Shown here: in pieces, positions 1 through 11,437 of the stretch
Position numbering within the stretch: the first letter of the stretch is position 1
Layout of the letters: every line of letters begins with the position of its first letter
Assembly (NCBI GenBank): GCA_023512835.1
Contig: CM042092.1
Span: 29,089,543-29,153,542, forward strand
Direction of reading: 5' to 3'
Length of the DNA stretch: 64,000 nucleotides
Source: Taxillus chinensis
Lineage: Eukaryota > Streptophyta > Magnoliopsida > Santalales > Loranthaceae
The notes under the pieces: generated by a model
The model's input: only the letters and a program-made list of their open reading frames with translations
What the model was told of the DNA's origin: nothing
Database searches by the model: none
Translations under genes and position numbers: made by a program

Positions 1-149
1 CTAAAGTCAACAATCGGGTCAAAACGGGCCCCACTGAATTGGGCCTGTGTGACAACTAACATGCTCACATCAACAACTACACTACCATCCGGGATGGTTA
101 CATTCCCATGGAATGGCTATCTCTCAAAACTACCCAACACGGTTTTACA
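1..149 (-). repeat. Tekay-type LTR fragment (minus strand, runs off left edge)
   Basis: This stretch is the reverse complement of the first about 150 bp of the Tekay-type LTR that starts at 53401 and 63063. Shared blocks include the motif for 'tagttttgagagatag', the 'gggaatg' block and the 'gatgtgagca' block, and it ends in ttttaca, the complement of the LTR start TGTAAA. By eye it differs from the 53401 copy at roughly one base in six, so it is an older or separate copy. The rest of the LTR lies outside the window. Confidence 0.8.
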
Positions 150-1855
150 TCCACAATGACGACGAGTAATATGTCAGCCTAAGGGGGAACGGCGGGGGTA
201 TTTGGTTTCGGCGCTGTGGGAAAGGGAAAGGGTTTCTTTTCCAAAGATCGAGTCCACGTAAAGGAAAGAGAGAAGGGTGATGGTTTTTATTTTGGGAAGA
301 AGACACAAGAGAAGGAGGCAAGATGGAATGAAGAAGGCCTGGTTCGTATTAGGCTTCGAGCCGAGAGAGAGAAAAGGGACGTGTGTACCGGGTAATCGGG
401 ATTTTCGGAGAGGAAGGAGAAGCTCATTTTTTTGATTTTTGGACTTGGAGAGCCGTAAGAAGAGAGAGCTGTGAGGGGAAGAGAGAGTCTGGCTAATTGG
501 GTATTTGGAGAAGGTGGACGACGGTTCGGAAGTCGTCCTGAGTTGGTTAAGAAAGGTCAAAGCGAGGTTTTTTTTGTCCGATTTGTTTCGGGAGCCGAGA
601 ACGATGGTTGTGGCGTATCGGATTTTTTGGGAGGCCTGAAAACCGTAGAGAGAGAGGAGAGAGACGGAGATTGGGAAGTGGGCTTTTCCGGCGAAGAGAG
701 AACGGAAGAGAGCGGTGATCGGAAAACCGCAGAGAGAAGAGATTTTGTTTCGTGAAGAAGAGGGAACTCGGGAGCAAGATGAGAAGCCAGTGAACCTTTA
801 TATGATGGGGGCTAGGGTTTGGCTTGGATGGGGGTCGGCGGCGTCACCTTGATGCTGGGTTAACGTCGCCGGTGAGGGGTTAGACATGAGGAGGAGATGA
901 CCATGGTTCGAACCATGGTTTGGACTGAATGCGCGGGGAGGCGATGAGCCGGGAGGATGGGTTGGGTGGTCCGTTCGGTGGTCCTCCCGGATAACGGCAA
1001 TGTGGCGTGGAATTGTGGAAGAAGACGCGATGGGGAAGGAGAGAGACGGAAGAAGACGGAAGAAGCTGGTGAAAAAGGATAAGATCCGATCGATTGTTGA
1101 TTTTATTTTTCTTCTATTTATTTTTTTTATTTTGATTTTGTTTATGGTTTTTGTTTTTGTTTTATTTGTTTTCTAACCAATCGACGGCCGACATGTGGCC
1201 AGAAATGGTGGGAAAAGAAAAATAAAAAGAAATTTATTTTCGTTTTTGGGCTTTAACCGATTTTTTGGTTTCTGCGGTTCGGTAGAGATTTACCAGACTT
1301 CAAAAATATCTTGAAAATATTGTTTTTAGACTTTGTCAGCTATGATAAACAACTCCGTGTCAATTTTATTTGAAAATGATCCCGTTTACTTTAAAGCTCG
1401 TACCAAAATTATTTTTTACCTAAAAAATGATTTTATTCTAATTTTTAATGAAAAAGGCTCGTGGAGCAAATATATACAATATATATATCAAAATTCTCAA
1501 AACGTTTAGTAGAATAGAAAATGAGGTTCGGGACTTAATCCGGGCATCGTTTGAAAAGTCAACATCGTTTTGACCCTCAATGGATGCTCTAAACGTTATT
1601 TTGATCATTTTCCTCTGTTCGATCTTGAATTAAGCTGGTCTATGGCGTTGATCCTCGAATTGGATTTTATCACCCAGGATTGATTTTTGGCATTTGGAGG
1701 CCTTTCAAAATAATGTCTTGAAATCGGGCATTGCGCCGTTGGTTACATCTTTATCATTTTTGCAAAATTTCACAGATCGAAGCGCAATGGAGGAAACTTG
1801 AATTTGATAAAATATGTCCAACCTGTATACAAAATAGAGGTCCAAATAGGGTAGG
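150..1855 (-). repeat. Tat/Ogre-like LTR remnant, inner half
   Basis: No gene is seen. The last about 350 bp line up with the inner end of the Ogre LTR at 28880-29154: a block reading like 'gaattaagctggtc', then 'tatcaccc..gttgatc', then 'atgtccaacc', 'caaaat' and 'ggtccaa' near 1853, in the same order and spacing. The purine-rich part (about 180-800) and the T-rich stretch (about 1100-1250) also resemble the texture of that LTR but I could not align them. Short open frames in 174-777 show no domain. The remnant is cut at its left by the LTR that ends at 149. The assignment of the first kilobase is inference. Confidence 0.5.
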
Positions 1856-2059
1856 ATGCGACTAAGGATTATTATGCTTTGGAGGTGGAGCAGAGATAAA
1901 GGACAGAGTGTCCAGGCTTTCTTTTTACTGGGGAGGTTTGCTCCCTGAGTCGGAGGGTGAGCCTTCAACACCTGTGACTTTCTTGAGGGTTCTGCGTCTT
2001 CGTGGAGGAGATTGGTCGTGTAGAAGCTGACCACGAGATGTACGCACCAACAAAGCCTT
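1856..2059. other. Unassigned spacer, possibly Tat 3' untranslated remnant
   Basis: No coding signal. The block around 1858-1900 ('gtaggatgcgac', 'attattatgctttgg') weakly resembles the segment just inside the Ogre LTR at 29260-29330 ('gtagaatgcgat', 'taatactttga'). This would fit the internal end of the same Tat-like element as 150-1855. The similarity is short and unproven. Confidence 0.3.
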
Positions 2060-2998
2060 GATTGCGTAAGACCCGGATCATGCTAGCTCGAGGACGAGGA
2101 GCAGCAGACCCACCAGAGAGGCCGAGAGAGAAGCGGGCAGAGATGTGAGAGAGACTGTGCCTCGATTTATTGCCCGACACTAGTGTTTCTAGAGGCGCTC
2201 CATCTCCGGGTTCACTCAGGGACCCGCGGTGTGGGATTAGAGGCCACAAGGAGAGAGACTACTGGAGGAGGGCATGGCGGCACTTAGATGTTTTAGGTGA
2301 GGAGCCGGGCACATGGCAGGGGCGTGTCCTCATCGAGCTCGGCGAGAGTTATGGGGCTACAGCGTCTCGTGACTAGTGACGAGGAGTGTGGCACCATACC
2401 ATAGGCCGAGTCAGCACAAGCACTGGTGATGGCGGTCATGGGTATAGTAGCCTCATGGGAGGCACAGCTCCAAGGGGTCAAACCGAGAGGGCTCCACTTG
2501 GGCAAGCTAGTAATATAGGCTCAGGGGGAGTGGCATATGCAATCATCGGCGGAGTGCAGATATTCCACCTAACGATGAGGCAGACCGTCCATGGTCGTGC
2601 ACTAATCTGGTCTCTCGTATCGTTTGTATCAGACAACGATACCTGCTACACTCTTCATTGCACATTCCACGGAGTGAGGGTTAGGAGCTTAGATCGTGAG
2701 GCGGCCGAGCCACCACTGCGGGTCGATACACCGTTGGGTGGCCGGTGGTCACGATACATATGTCGTGCCTATAGTGTTACTCTTGGGGGTGTTAACATCC
2801 AATGTGACTTGTTTGTAGATGCGTCGATGCATTTGATGATTTTTGGGATGGACTAGTTGGCTTCTGTGGGAGCCAAGATTGATTACTATAGTACGCAGAG
2901 ACTTTCTTCGCACCAGTACGGTACTGGTACATTTGTGGGTGAGCGGATGGACGAGCATTTAGATTGGGGCCATTGAGGCAAGATAGGGTGACGTGGAC
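2060..2998 (+). pseudogene. Ty3/gypsy gag-protease remnant, left part
   Basis: Degraded coding sequence of a plus-strand Ty3 element. Around 2232-2265 a frame reads CGIRGHKERDY, a damaged CCHC zinc knuckle. From about 2725 the frame reads TPLGG..CRAYSVTLGGVN..CDLF..LMIFGMD, which matches the C-terminal half of the retroviral-type aspartic protease of the better copy at 59540-59670 ([26 protein letters not shown]). It then runs through GTGTFVGE to the copia insertion. The D-T/S-G active site itself is not recognisable. The same reading continues at 47164 on the far side of the copia element, where the next expected residues (QLASLT) appear. Gag is too broken and short to be functional. Confidence 0.7.
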
Positions 2999-3003
2999 CC
3001 ATC
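2999..3003. repeat. Target-site duplication CCATC of the copia element, left copy
   Basis: CCATC lies directly before the left copia LTR and again directly after the right copia LTR at 47159-47163. Ty1/copia integrases make 5-bp duplications, so this pair fixes both ends of the element. Confidence 0.85.
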
Positions 3004-4723
3004 TAAATTCCCAAACACCCACCGAGAGAGGGGGTGAACTGCAGTATCAATGTAATTTTACCCCTTTTTCTTTTTCCCGTGATAATCTCTTCAAACTATA
3101 CCAAATTCTATGTTTGTATATTTGTATATCAAATAAAGAAAAAAAGAAAGATAAAAACACAAAGAATTACGTGGTTCACTCACAATGTGTGTAGGCTGGC
3201 GTCCACGACATGACCAACAAACAACCGATCACGTAATCTCCACTAGCAATTCTCAATAGCACACTGCTATCCAAGGTTCACCACCTTACAAGTTTTAGGG
3301 TTCACTACCCTTTAGTCTACTACCCACTTCAACTACAACAACAATAATCACCAATAACCTCACTATTTATGGTTTTACAATGATAATAATAAGAATGGAT
3401 ATAAAGAGAACGGTACCAATCCACACAGGATAAGTTTTTACACTATTTCTCCGATCAATGTACATCAATAGACTGTTCATGATCTTCTTTGATGTCACAA
3501 CTAACAAGCTCATCAAGATGGATTCTATAAACACCAAGAACTACTCCTCTATCTCTCCGATCTTCTTTCCTCTCTAGTTCTCTCTTCTCCTCACACTCAA
3601 GACATACCACCAGTACCCTGTTTCTTAATCCAAAAACCCTACATATTCCTTCATTAAACTTGCCCTTGATTGGCCAACCACAAGATTTGCCTATTGATCA
3701 ACCTGTAAATCAAATAAGATGTTAACCCACTCAAAGAGCTAAGCTCCAACCATTGATCTCTTTCAATACTTTTATCTCGAGCTATCGGATCAATCTCATT
3801 TAAGTGAAAAAGTCTTACCTATTGGATCAAGCTCACTCTAAGTCTACAAATCTCATCATTCATCCGTAACTCCGACCATGTGCCGATGCCGGGTTTGACC
3901 ATAACTCCTCCATAAAGGCTCAAATTCACTTGAGGTCAAAAGTAAAGTCGTAGATATTGAAGTCCTCTATCTACCGGTAAAAAATGGTGAATTTTGAGCT
4001 AAAAAAGTCTCAGACGTCCATGATTATATTTGCACTTCTCATGTGAGTAGATTATCCACATAACTTCTTCTACAAAGGTTCGGATTCACTTGTAGTCAAA
4101 AACAAAGTTGTAGATATTGAAGCCCTCATTCCATCGGTAAAATTTGATGCCATTTGGAGCTCAAAATAGCTGCACACAGGGTCAATCGTCAACCATTCAG
4201 ATGATATGGCCCATAACTTTATGTACAGTAGCTCAAAATGACTCTAAATCAAAAGCAAAACTAGTAGACCTTGAAGTTATCTATCCTGGGTAAAAATTTC
4301 ACGAAAATCAGAGCTCAAAAAGTCTGCACGGTCCTATGATTATATGTGCATGGTTGGAGAAACTGTCATTGCTCACATGTATATGGACCATAACTTTGTA
4401 CGCACTTCAAAATGACTCTATGTTAACAAGAAAACTTGTAAATCTTGAAGTCTTCAATCCATGGGTAAAATTTGGTACCATTTGAGTTCAAAATCTCTGG
4501 ACCGCTTCACACTATATGTGCACAAACGGGTGAATTATCAGTCGCAAGGTATTTAAATCTACTTTCCGGACCTCCTTTCATATGGTGCAATTTGTCTTGA
4601 ATGGATGTCTACCTCTATCTTCATTTTAAGCTGACAACAAGGATCAGCTGACACCACTAAGGTCGACAACAATGACAACACAATCAGCTATGCTAACTCT
4701 ACCAACTCACATCGGGAATAACA
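3004..4723 (-). repeat. Copia 3' LTR
   Basis: Pairs along its whole length with 45446-47158, for example 'atcaatgtaattttacccc' near 3048 and 45490 and the shared terminal block ending gggaataaca. The terminal dinucleotide at its left end is damaged: the partner starts TGAAATTCC while this copy starts TAAATTCC. Roughly one base in ten differs between the two LTRs by eye, including many one-base insertions and deletions, high for a pair that must have been identical at insertion. Confidence 0.88.
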
Positions 4724-4737
4724 ATCTCCCCTTTGGA
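4724..4737 (-). other. Copia polypurine tract
   Basis: Directly inside the 3' LTR the minus strand reads AAAGGGGAGAT before TGTTATTCCC. This purine run primes plus-strand DNA synthesis during reverse transcription, and its position confirms minus-strand orientation. Confidence 0.75.
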
Positions 4738-7700
4738 ATTGTTAACAACCACTTGTCTCTCCACTTTTACATCTTCACTTCACCATTGCTAACTATCTCG
4801 GAGCCACTAGTAAAAACCAACCACCTAAAAACACATAACGGGTCTAACCTTATCGGAGTCTGTTGGAACTACATAATATAGACTCGCGATCATAAACATC
4901 CCCTTCAATATCATTTACACCTCCCGTAAAAAAAAACAATTCCCATGTGCACACACACTCCCCTATATACGACATCTCATATTAATCTTGTACTCTACTT
5001 TGTCAGACCTTCCTCTGTCAAAGGCTAGTTCTCCTCCTAGAAACAACTCCCCGATAGAAGGTCAACTTCCCCTTTCTAGATATCTCTCCCCCTTGACAAC
5101 AATTCCAAAGAACTGAAATAGATTCACCACAACACATCCTCTGCAAAGTAGATACCACCGAAAGAATTAGGGTTCTCATAGAACTCGAGGGTATACGGGG
5201 TAAATGCTACTCCCTTAATGAGAGGGATACACACCGAGACCAGCCTGATGTTGCTTAAAAATTCTCTCGTGGAAGAGGCTTATAAAGATGTTTACCATCT
5301 CCATGCTTGTTGACTACAAAGTCCAACGAACAACTTTTTCTTCACTTTTTCTCTCTAAAATGATATCTCGATGTCAACGTGCTTACACTTGAGTGACAAA
5401 TACTATTCTTACCTCGATTTATGGAATTTATTGTCACATTTTATCACAAGCTGTGCCTCGTAACTCCTCTAGTCAAGTCTCCGAGTCAGTTTCTTCATCC
5501 CGCACACTTGAGTACACGAAGCCGCCGCTATATATTCTCGCTCTCATAGTACCTGAAAGACACACTGCTTTCTAACGTTCTTAAAATATATCTATTGCCT
5601 AAAAGAATACTCCACCCGATGTGGACTTTCTATCATCTCTCGAAATCACCCAATCAGGATCACCTAAGCAACCAAGATTAAATCAATTTTTCTAATAATT
5701 AAAGCTCATAGTCACTAGTTCCCTTCACATATCTCATAATTCTCTTTCACTTAAATAGCGTGACTCTTTTGGATTAGCTTGATATCGTGCACAAGACAAC
5801 CCTCGCATGTCCCGTCATGTGGCTGTCAAGTATAATAAACTACTAAACTTTTGCAGGATATCTCTAATATACTTTGCTTGAGAGATTTAATATACAATTC
5901 TTCCTCTATTCTAGTCACAGTCTCAAAGTATGATAGCTCTCCCATCATATACATCTCAACTCCGCTTTGCATTAATTTGGAAACTTCTTGCATAAACTTC
6001 ACCGTCACCAACAAGATTATATCATCCACATACACAACCACCACAAGCTAACCTCATCACTCTTCCTAATATATATGTTGTTGTCATCGCATTTTCTTGA
6101 ATTGAAGTCTTCTAAGATACTTATCGCTTCCTGAATACTATGCTCGTGGTGCTCGCTTTAAGCTTATATAGCTTTCTTGAATCGCATACCTTGGTTTCAT
6201 CATCTCCAAGTACGTTAAACGATCTGGCTGTTCCATATAGACTTCTTCTTCCAAATCTCCATTCCGAAGGCCGATCACATCCATTTGAAAAATCTTATAT
6301 TTTAGATTGCAAAGAACCGCCAAAAACTATTGAACACTTTCTAACCTCACAATAGGGCAAAAGCCTCATCAAAGTTAACTCCTTCCACCCGTGAATAGCC
6401 TTTACAAACTAGTCGTGCTTTGTTCTCAATGATTTTGCCATTCTCATTCATCTTGTTTCGTACTCATTTGGCACCAATCACATTCTTGTTCTCGGTCTAT
6501 CCACTAGCTCATGTATTATTTTCTCAATTTGTCGAGCATCTATAGCCTTGTTTGTAAAAGGGATCATCTTGAGCCTCTCCAGCTCATTAGAGCTCAACTC
6601 CGTGAAATTAAAGCCGTAGTTTCAATCTGCTTCCGGTCATCACCTGTTGGATATCACCAATGATTTGTGCTCTTCCAGAGACCACTGGAGAGTTCACGAA
6701 CTCTTCTTCCTTTCTGTAGTCATCGTGATTCTATATCATCACGACTCGAATCACCTGTCATCGCCAAAGCCCCCACTTTATCTTCATTTTATATGGGTCA
6801 TGGCAGCACTTTACTCTCCAAGCGAGTCATCAACCATTATTGTTTTGGCCCCTTTTCTCAGTTCGTATCTCCACAACCTTCACATCACAACTCTCAACCA
6901 ACTTCGTAACCTATAGTTATAAACCTAGTATGCTTTGGCGGTGTAAGAAAAATCCAAAAACATCCCTTTATCAGCCTTTTTTATCAAACATGCCGATAAA
7001 GATCCTTCCTCTTAACATAACATGGGCTTCCAAACACTCAAGTGTTTCATTGTTGCTTTATGCCCATACCATAATTCATGGAGTCTTGGTAGAATTAGAC
7101 CTTAACAAGGTTCTGGTTTTGTATATACACTACAACTGTGGCCTCCTTCCAAAACTTCTTTGTGGAACATTATTATCTATCATCATAGTTCTTGCCATTT
7201 CCACAACTCGTTTATTCTTCCTTTCTACCACTCCATTTTATTGTGGTGTTCTCACGTTAGATTTTTACGGAGAATCCCTTACTTTGCCAAATAAGCCTCA
7301 AACTCCCTGTATGAATTCACTACCATGATCTGACCTCAAAGCTTTGATTTTAACCCCAAGCTGATTTTCTACTCTCTTTTGTAGTCCCTGAAGCATCCGA
7401 ACGCATCACTCTTATGCTTCGAGGATTGTTAATAGTAGCCAGCCTACCGAAGTCATCAATTAATAACATAAAGTACCTCTCGCCACCGGTACCTTTGGTT
7501 CTCATAGGTCCACATAAATCACAGTGTAGACCAAGAACCTGGAGTAACGCGGTTCTTTGGTTTGTGCAGACTATACTTGTTTGCTTTCCTTCTAACAAAC
7601 ACCACACACCGTGTCTCTATCCCTCTCGTAATCAGGCAAATCTACCACAACTTGATTAGGCTTACTAGAGGCTCTCATATTTTTCCGATTTATGTGCCCT

Positions 7701-8349
7701 AAATCTCCCGCGCCATAGCTCATTCTCATCCGCTTTGCTAAACAAATAAAGTTTCTTCATTTGTACCTTGATATGGTACAAATTTCCATATGTTCTCTTG
7801 CCTCTAGCAATCACATCTGTCGATCCCTTCTTGATAAGGCAAGTGCCTTTGTTAGGAAGACAATATCATGTCCATCATCACATAACCGATCGACACTCAA
7901 TGATCGTGTCTCAACCCTTCAACTAGATACATATTTTTCGATTTACGATTTCCTTTGTTTTTTGCTTTTCCTTTCCCTTTGATTTCATAAAGACATTGTC
8001 ACTAAATTTGACTATGCTACATCGCTTTCTTCTCTTCGTAAATAAATCTGTAAGCTTCCCAAGCTTCTCATCACGTGTAATGTACAACCAACGTTCAAGG
8101 ATCCAAGTCAGATTATCATATTCGCTTCTTCGTGCTATCTCACATACATTAGCCTTCTCCTTTGGCCTATACTCCATCTTGTGGATGAAGGTTTTATAAC
8201 ATTTGTCACTTCGTTAGTTCATTACTTTAACATCAACCGCATCATGTACTTTTTCTCGTGTTCATTGATGTTGCTCCTTTCAGATCTCATCCTGGGCAGA
8301 ATGGTCATACATATTCTAGCCATGTGACCCTTCTTACCACATCTCGTAG
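4738..8349 (-). pseudogene. pol: Copia pol remnants (PR, IN, RT, RNase H)
   Basis: Reading right to left on the minus strand: a zinc knuckle CGKKGHMARIC (about 8280-8345), cut by the Ogre insertion; a protease remnant around 7960-8110 (LTWILERW..LTDLF..VKFSDN) in which the usual DSG active site is lost; an integrase core piece at 7350-7607 (DLCGPMRTK..IDDF); the N-terminal reverse transcriptase block at about 6355-6443 (NKARLVCKGY..EGVNFDEAF); the palm piece at 6138-6323 (KIFQMDV..NGDLEEEVYMEQP); the catalytic YVDD at 6021-6032; and an RNase H block at about 5595-5680 (DPDW..DDRKSTSGGVF). The pieces lie in several frames with many stops and small indels, so no protein can be made. From 4738 to about 5590 I see no domain. 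The damage is much heavier than in the gag half of the same element at 43653-45359. Confidence 0.82.
8345..8349. repeat. Target-site duplication CGTAG of the Ogre element, left copy
   Basis: CGTAG precedes the Ogre LTR start at 8350; TGTAG follows the other LTR end at 43648-43652. Four of five bases agree and the difference is a C/T transition. The copia gag zinc-knuckle region lies on both sides, as expected for a true insertion. Confidence 0.72.
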
Positions 8350-9375
8350 TGTCATCACTAGTTTTCGTCCGGGCCCTTTTGGGTGGGCTTAAATTAAAAC
8401 AATGGTGAGAAAAATTTAGAGTCGCCACCAACTATTTTTGGGGTACAATTTGATACCCTCTACTTTGAGTAGTTAAAGGTGTGGTCTCAGACATCGTAGA
8501 AGGGTTCGGAGCTAAGGCGTGGTGGAAGGATTAGCACTCCCCTATAGCGCCTTTCCGTATTTATTTTCGGGGATGAGGAGGTTTTCTATTTTATTTGCAC
8601 TACCACGATCGGTTAGATTTCCTAAAGTCTATGATTTTTATTTAGCTAAGTTATTTATTAAAGTCATGGTTAAATGGATTTACACTAAATTTCTAAAGGG
8701 AATCCTAAAAGTTTTGGTTTTTTTGTTTAAGTCGGAAACGAGATCCTAGGGGTTTGTTTTGGTTTTGCTTTTATTTTGGAAATCGAAGTCCTAAACAAGG
8801 GAAATATGTTTTTTTACTTTCCTTTTTGGTTTTTAAGCTGTAAAGCATTGTTTGTTTTTTTGTGTTTAGTTAAAAAAAACGTTTTGTTTTTGTTTTGTTT
8901 TGTTTTTTCTTGTTTGTTTGTTTTTCAAGGAGACATTTTGAAAACATTTTGAAAACTTTTTATCAAAAATATTTCGGGAAAACATTTTGAGGAAAATATT
9001 TTGTTTTTTTTTTTAGAATTGCCATATCAAGAACATGCATATCAAAATAAACGTGAATTGTGTGGTCATGACATACAAAAATAACATAAAGCACAAACCA
9101 CCCTCTCTCTTTTTTTTTTCTTTCCTTTTCTTTTCTTTCTCATATCTCTCCTCTGCCTTCTTTTTTTTCTTTTTTTTAATTCTTCACCTATTACAATTAC
9201 AACACATACAACATATACTTAGAACTTCAAAAAAAAAACAAACAAATAAAATAAATTAAAATACATAATACAAGGAACATACAACACATTAAAACAAAAT
9301 ACAGAAAACATATTACATCAAATATGAATATACATAAGTAAAAAAGGTAATAAATATAGAACCGATTTTTTAGGG
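8350..9375 (-). repeat. Ogre 3' LTR, segment 1 of 3 (outer end)
   Basis: Starts TGTCATCACTA and matches 40803-41816 of the other Ogre LTR through the shared end 'ggtaataaatata' and 'accga'. By eye about 10% of positions differ. It is interrupted by the Tekay-type structure at 9376. T-rich and A-rich tracts at 8790-9000 and 9100-9180 are shared with the partner; no gene is present. Confidence 0.87.
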
Positions 9376-10958
9376 GCGTCACGCCCCAACTCCAAGGAAC
9401 CCGGAACCGGGTACATACCCCCGCCCGCACCCGATAGGTCAAGGCGGGTGATCAGTACCAACGGAGACTATACTACAGAGCTATCTCAAATATACAACCC
9501 GTATAGTCATACATCAAGGGGTAACCCCTGTACTTTCCTATATATCATCATGCATACAATGAGTCAAGTACATATACAACATCACAACATACAAGATGCA
9601 ACGTAATCGTCCACGGACCTATGTCCGATATCATATAAAACAATACATAAATAATCAGATCTTTACATCGTAGAGCGGGGCCCTCCTGAAGAAAGTCCTC
9701 CACTAGTCTCGGTCACACCGGTGTTGCAAACAACAAGTAGGGGGAGCGACAAGCTAGGTGACCCCAACATTCCACATTATGCAAACATACAAGTCTATAC
9801 TACATGCTCTATGTACTGCACCGTTAGTGTGCACAAACATCAAGACTCAACCTCAGAAACAAACATCAGACTCATCTTCGCAAACAAACATCAGACCTGG
9901 CCTGCCCACAGATGTACTTGTCCACGATCCTCCAGCGGGATCCCGTACCAGGGCACTCACTCCTAGCTCCACGAGCTCAACGGCTCAATCGAGGCCTTAC
10001 TGTCTACAAGAATATGTCCGACCACGCCAGCGATAGATCGCCATCGGCGCATATGCTCGCTACATCAACTACATAAGACCATCGGTGCATCACGCTGAGA
10101 ACTCAACAAGTCATGGAACCCAAGTCCCAACCAATAAACCAACATACCAACACCAATATGGTCTTTATGTGTACAACACTCCTTTAGAATCGTAGCTGCC
10201 TTTCACAAGTCGATCCTCAATCCTTGGTTTATGAAGAAAGTACCCATAAAGAAGTTATTTTCTTGAAATCAAAAGTCCCAAAGATTGGGTTCCCATATCA
10301 TAAATAAGATAATCTGATTTTTGGGGATTTTTCTGAGATGTCTAACCCCACTTTCCAAAAAGTCACCACTACGAACTTTTGGGTTTTTTCTGAGTTTTAC
10401 GCTAAATCCCACTTTTCATATTACACCGATGGCAGGCCCGGTGTGGGCAGAGTCCTCGATGTTTATGAGACACTACACACAGGTACTAGCAATACAGAGC
10501 ATGTAGTATGCATTTGTATGTTTGCATGATGTGGAGTGTCAAGGTCACCTATCGAAGCATGTCGCCCACCTCTACTTGTTGTTTACCCTTTTTAGGTGCA
10601 TGACCCGAGACTAGTGGAGGACTTTTTTTCAGTGAGGACGCCCACTACTGATGTATGATACAGCTTATATTTTGTATTGTTTTATGTGGATATCCCTGGA
10701 CATGGGTCCGTGGGATTGCTAGTTTTTACATACTATATGATGCGATGTCCGTATGACTATTCGACCTATTAGACTATGATGATATAGGGGAGTACAGGAT
10801 TACCCTGACGTGACATCGGACATGGTTGTACATTCGAGACACACACCAGAAGTAGTCTCCATTGGCAGGCAAAGCCTCAAAACCCTCACCTATCGGGCGC
10901 GGGCAAGGTGGAAGTCATGTACCCCGCCCGGGTTCCCGGAATCTCGGTGGGCTTGATA

Positions 10959-11437
10959 AGTTGCACGTAGCATGGTCCAGTGGACCTAGGTTACCATGGG
11001 TGGTTAATTGATTCCATGTGACTTGGAAAATCGTAGGGAGGGCGCCCGATCAACGAGTCCTTAAATGTGTTCTAGGTTATTTTGGTGTCGCTAGATCATC
11101 CTAGGAGCATACGGGATGGGGTGCATTGTTATGGTATGAATATGTGCACATAGGCACTAGATTGTCTTTGCAGATGCGATTCGTTGTGGGGCCAGGACGG
11201 CGGTCTGGCGAGAGCCAGGACTGATTATGGTGTACCCCGAGGGTAATACTTTGCTAGCACGTACGGTTAGTGGACCTATGGGTCGTGTGGTGTACCCCGA
11301 GGGGGACACGTGCTACATAGCATGGGCTGGACTCAGGGTCGTGTGGTTAACCCATAAGTCGAACGTGCCTTTGATGGCTATTCGTGCAGGGTGTGAGGAC
11401 AGTATCATTGTTTGTTGGTTGTCTTGTGGGCGCATTT
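10959..11437 (+). other. Leader of the degenerate Tekay-type copy
   Basis: No gene. It aligns with the leader of the intact copy (57525-58022), including 'gacttggaaaa', 'gggagggcgcc' and the repeated 'gtgtaccc..gagggg..acacg' blocks around 11230-11330 that correspond to 57810-57900. Confidence 0.65.

Noticed and set aside
174..777. Open frames at 174-560, 471-755 and 547-777 as a possible host gene
   Set aside because: They are purine/pyrimidine-biased low-complexity frames on both strands with no domain, inside LTR-like sequence.
4738..5590. Envelope-like ORF after copia pol, as in some SIRE elements
   Set aside because: No long frame, signal peptide or membrane segment is visible between RNase H and the polypurine tract.
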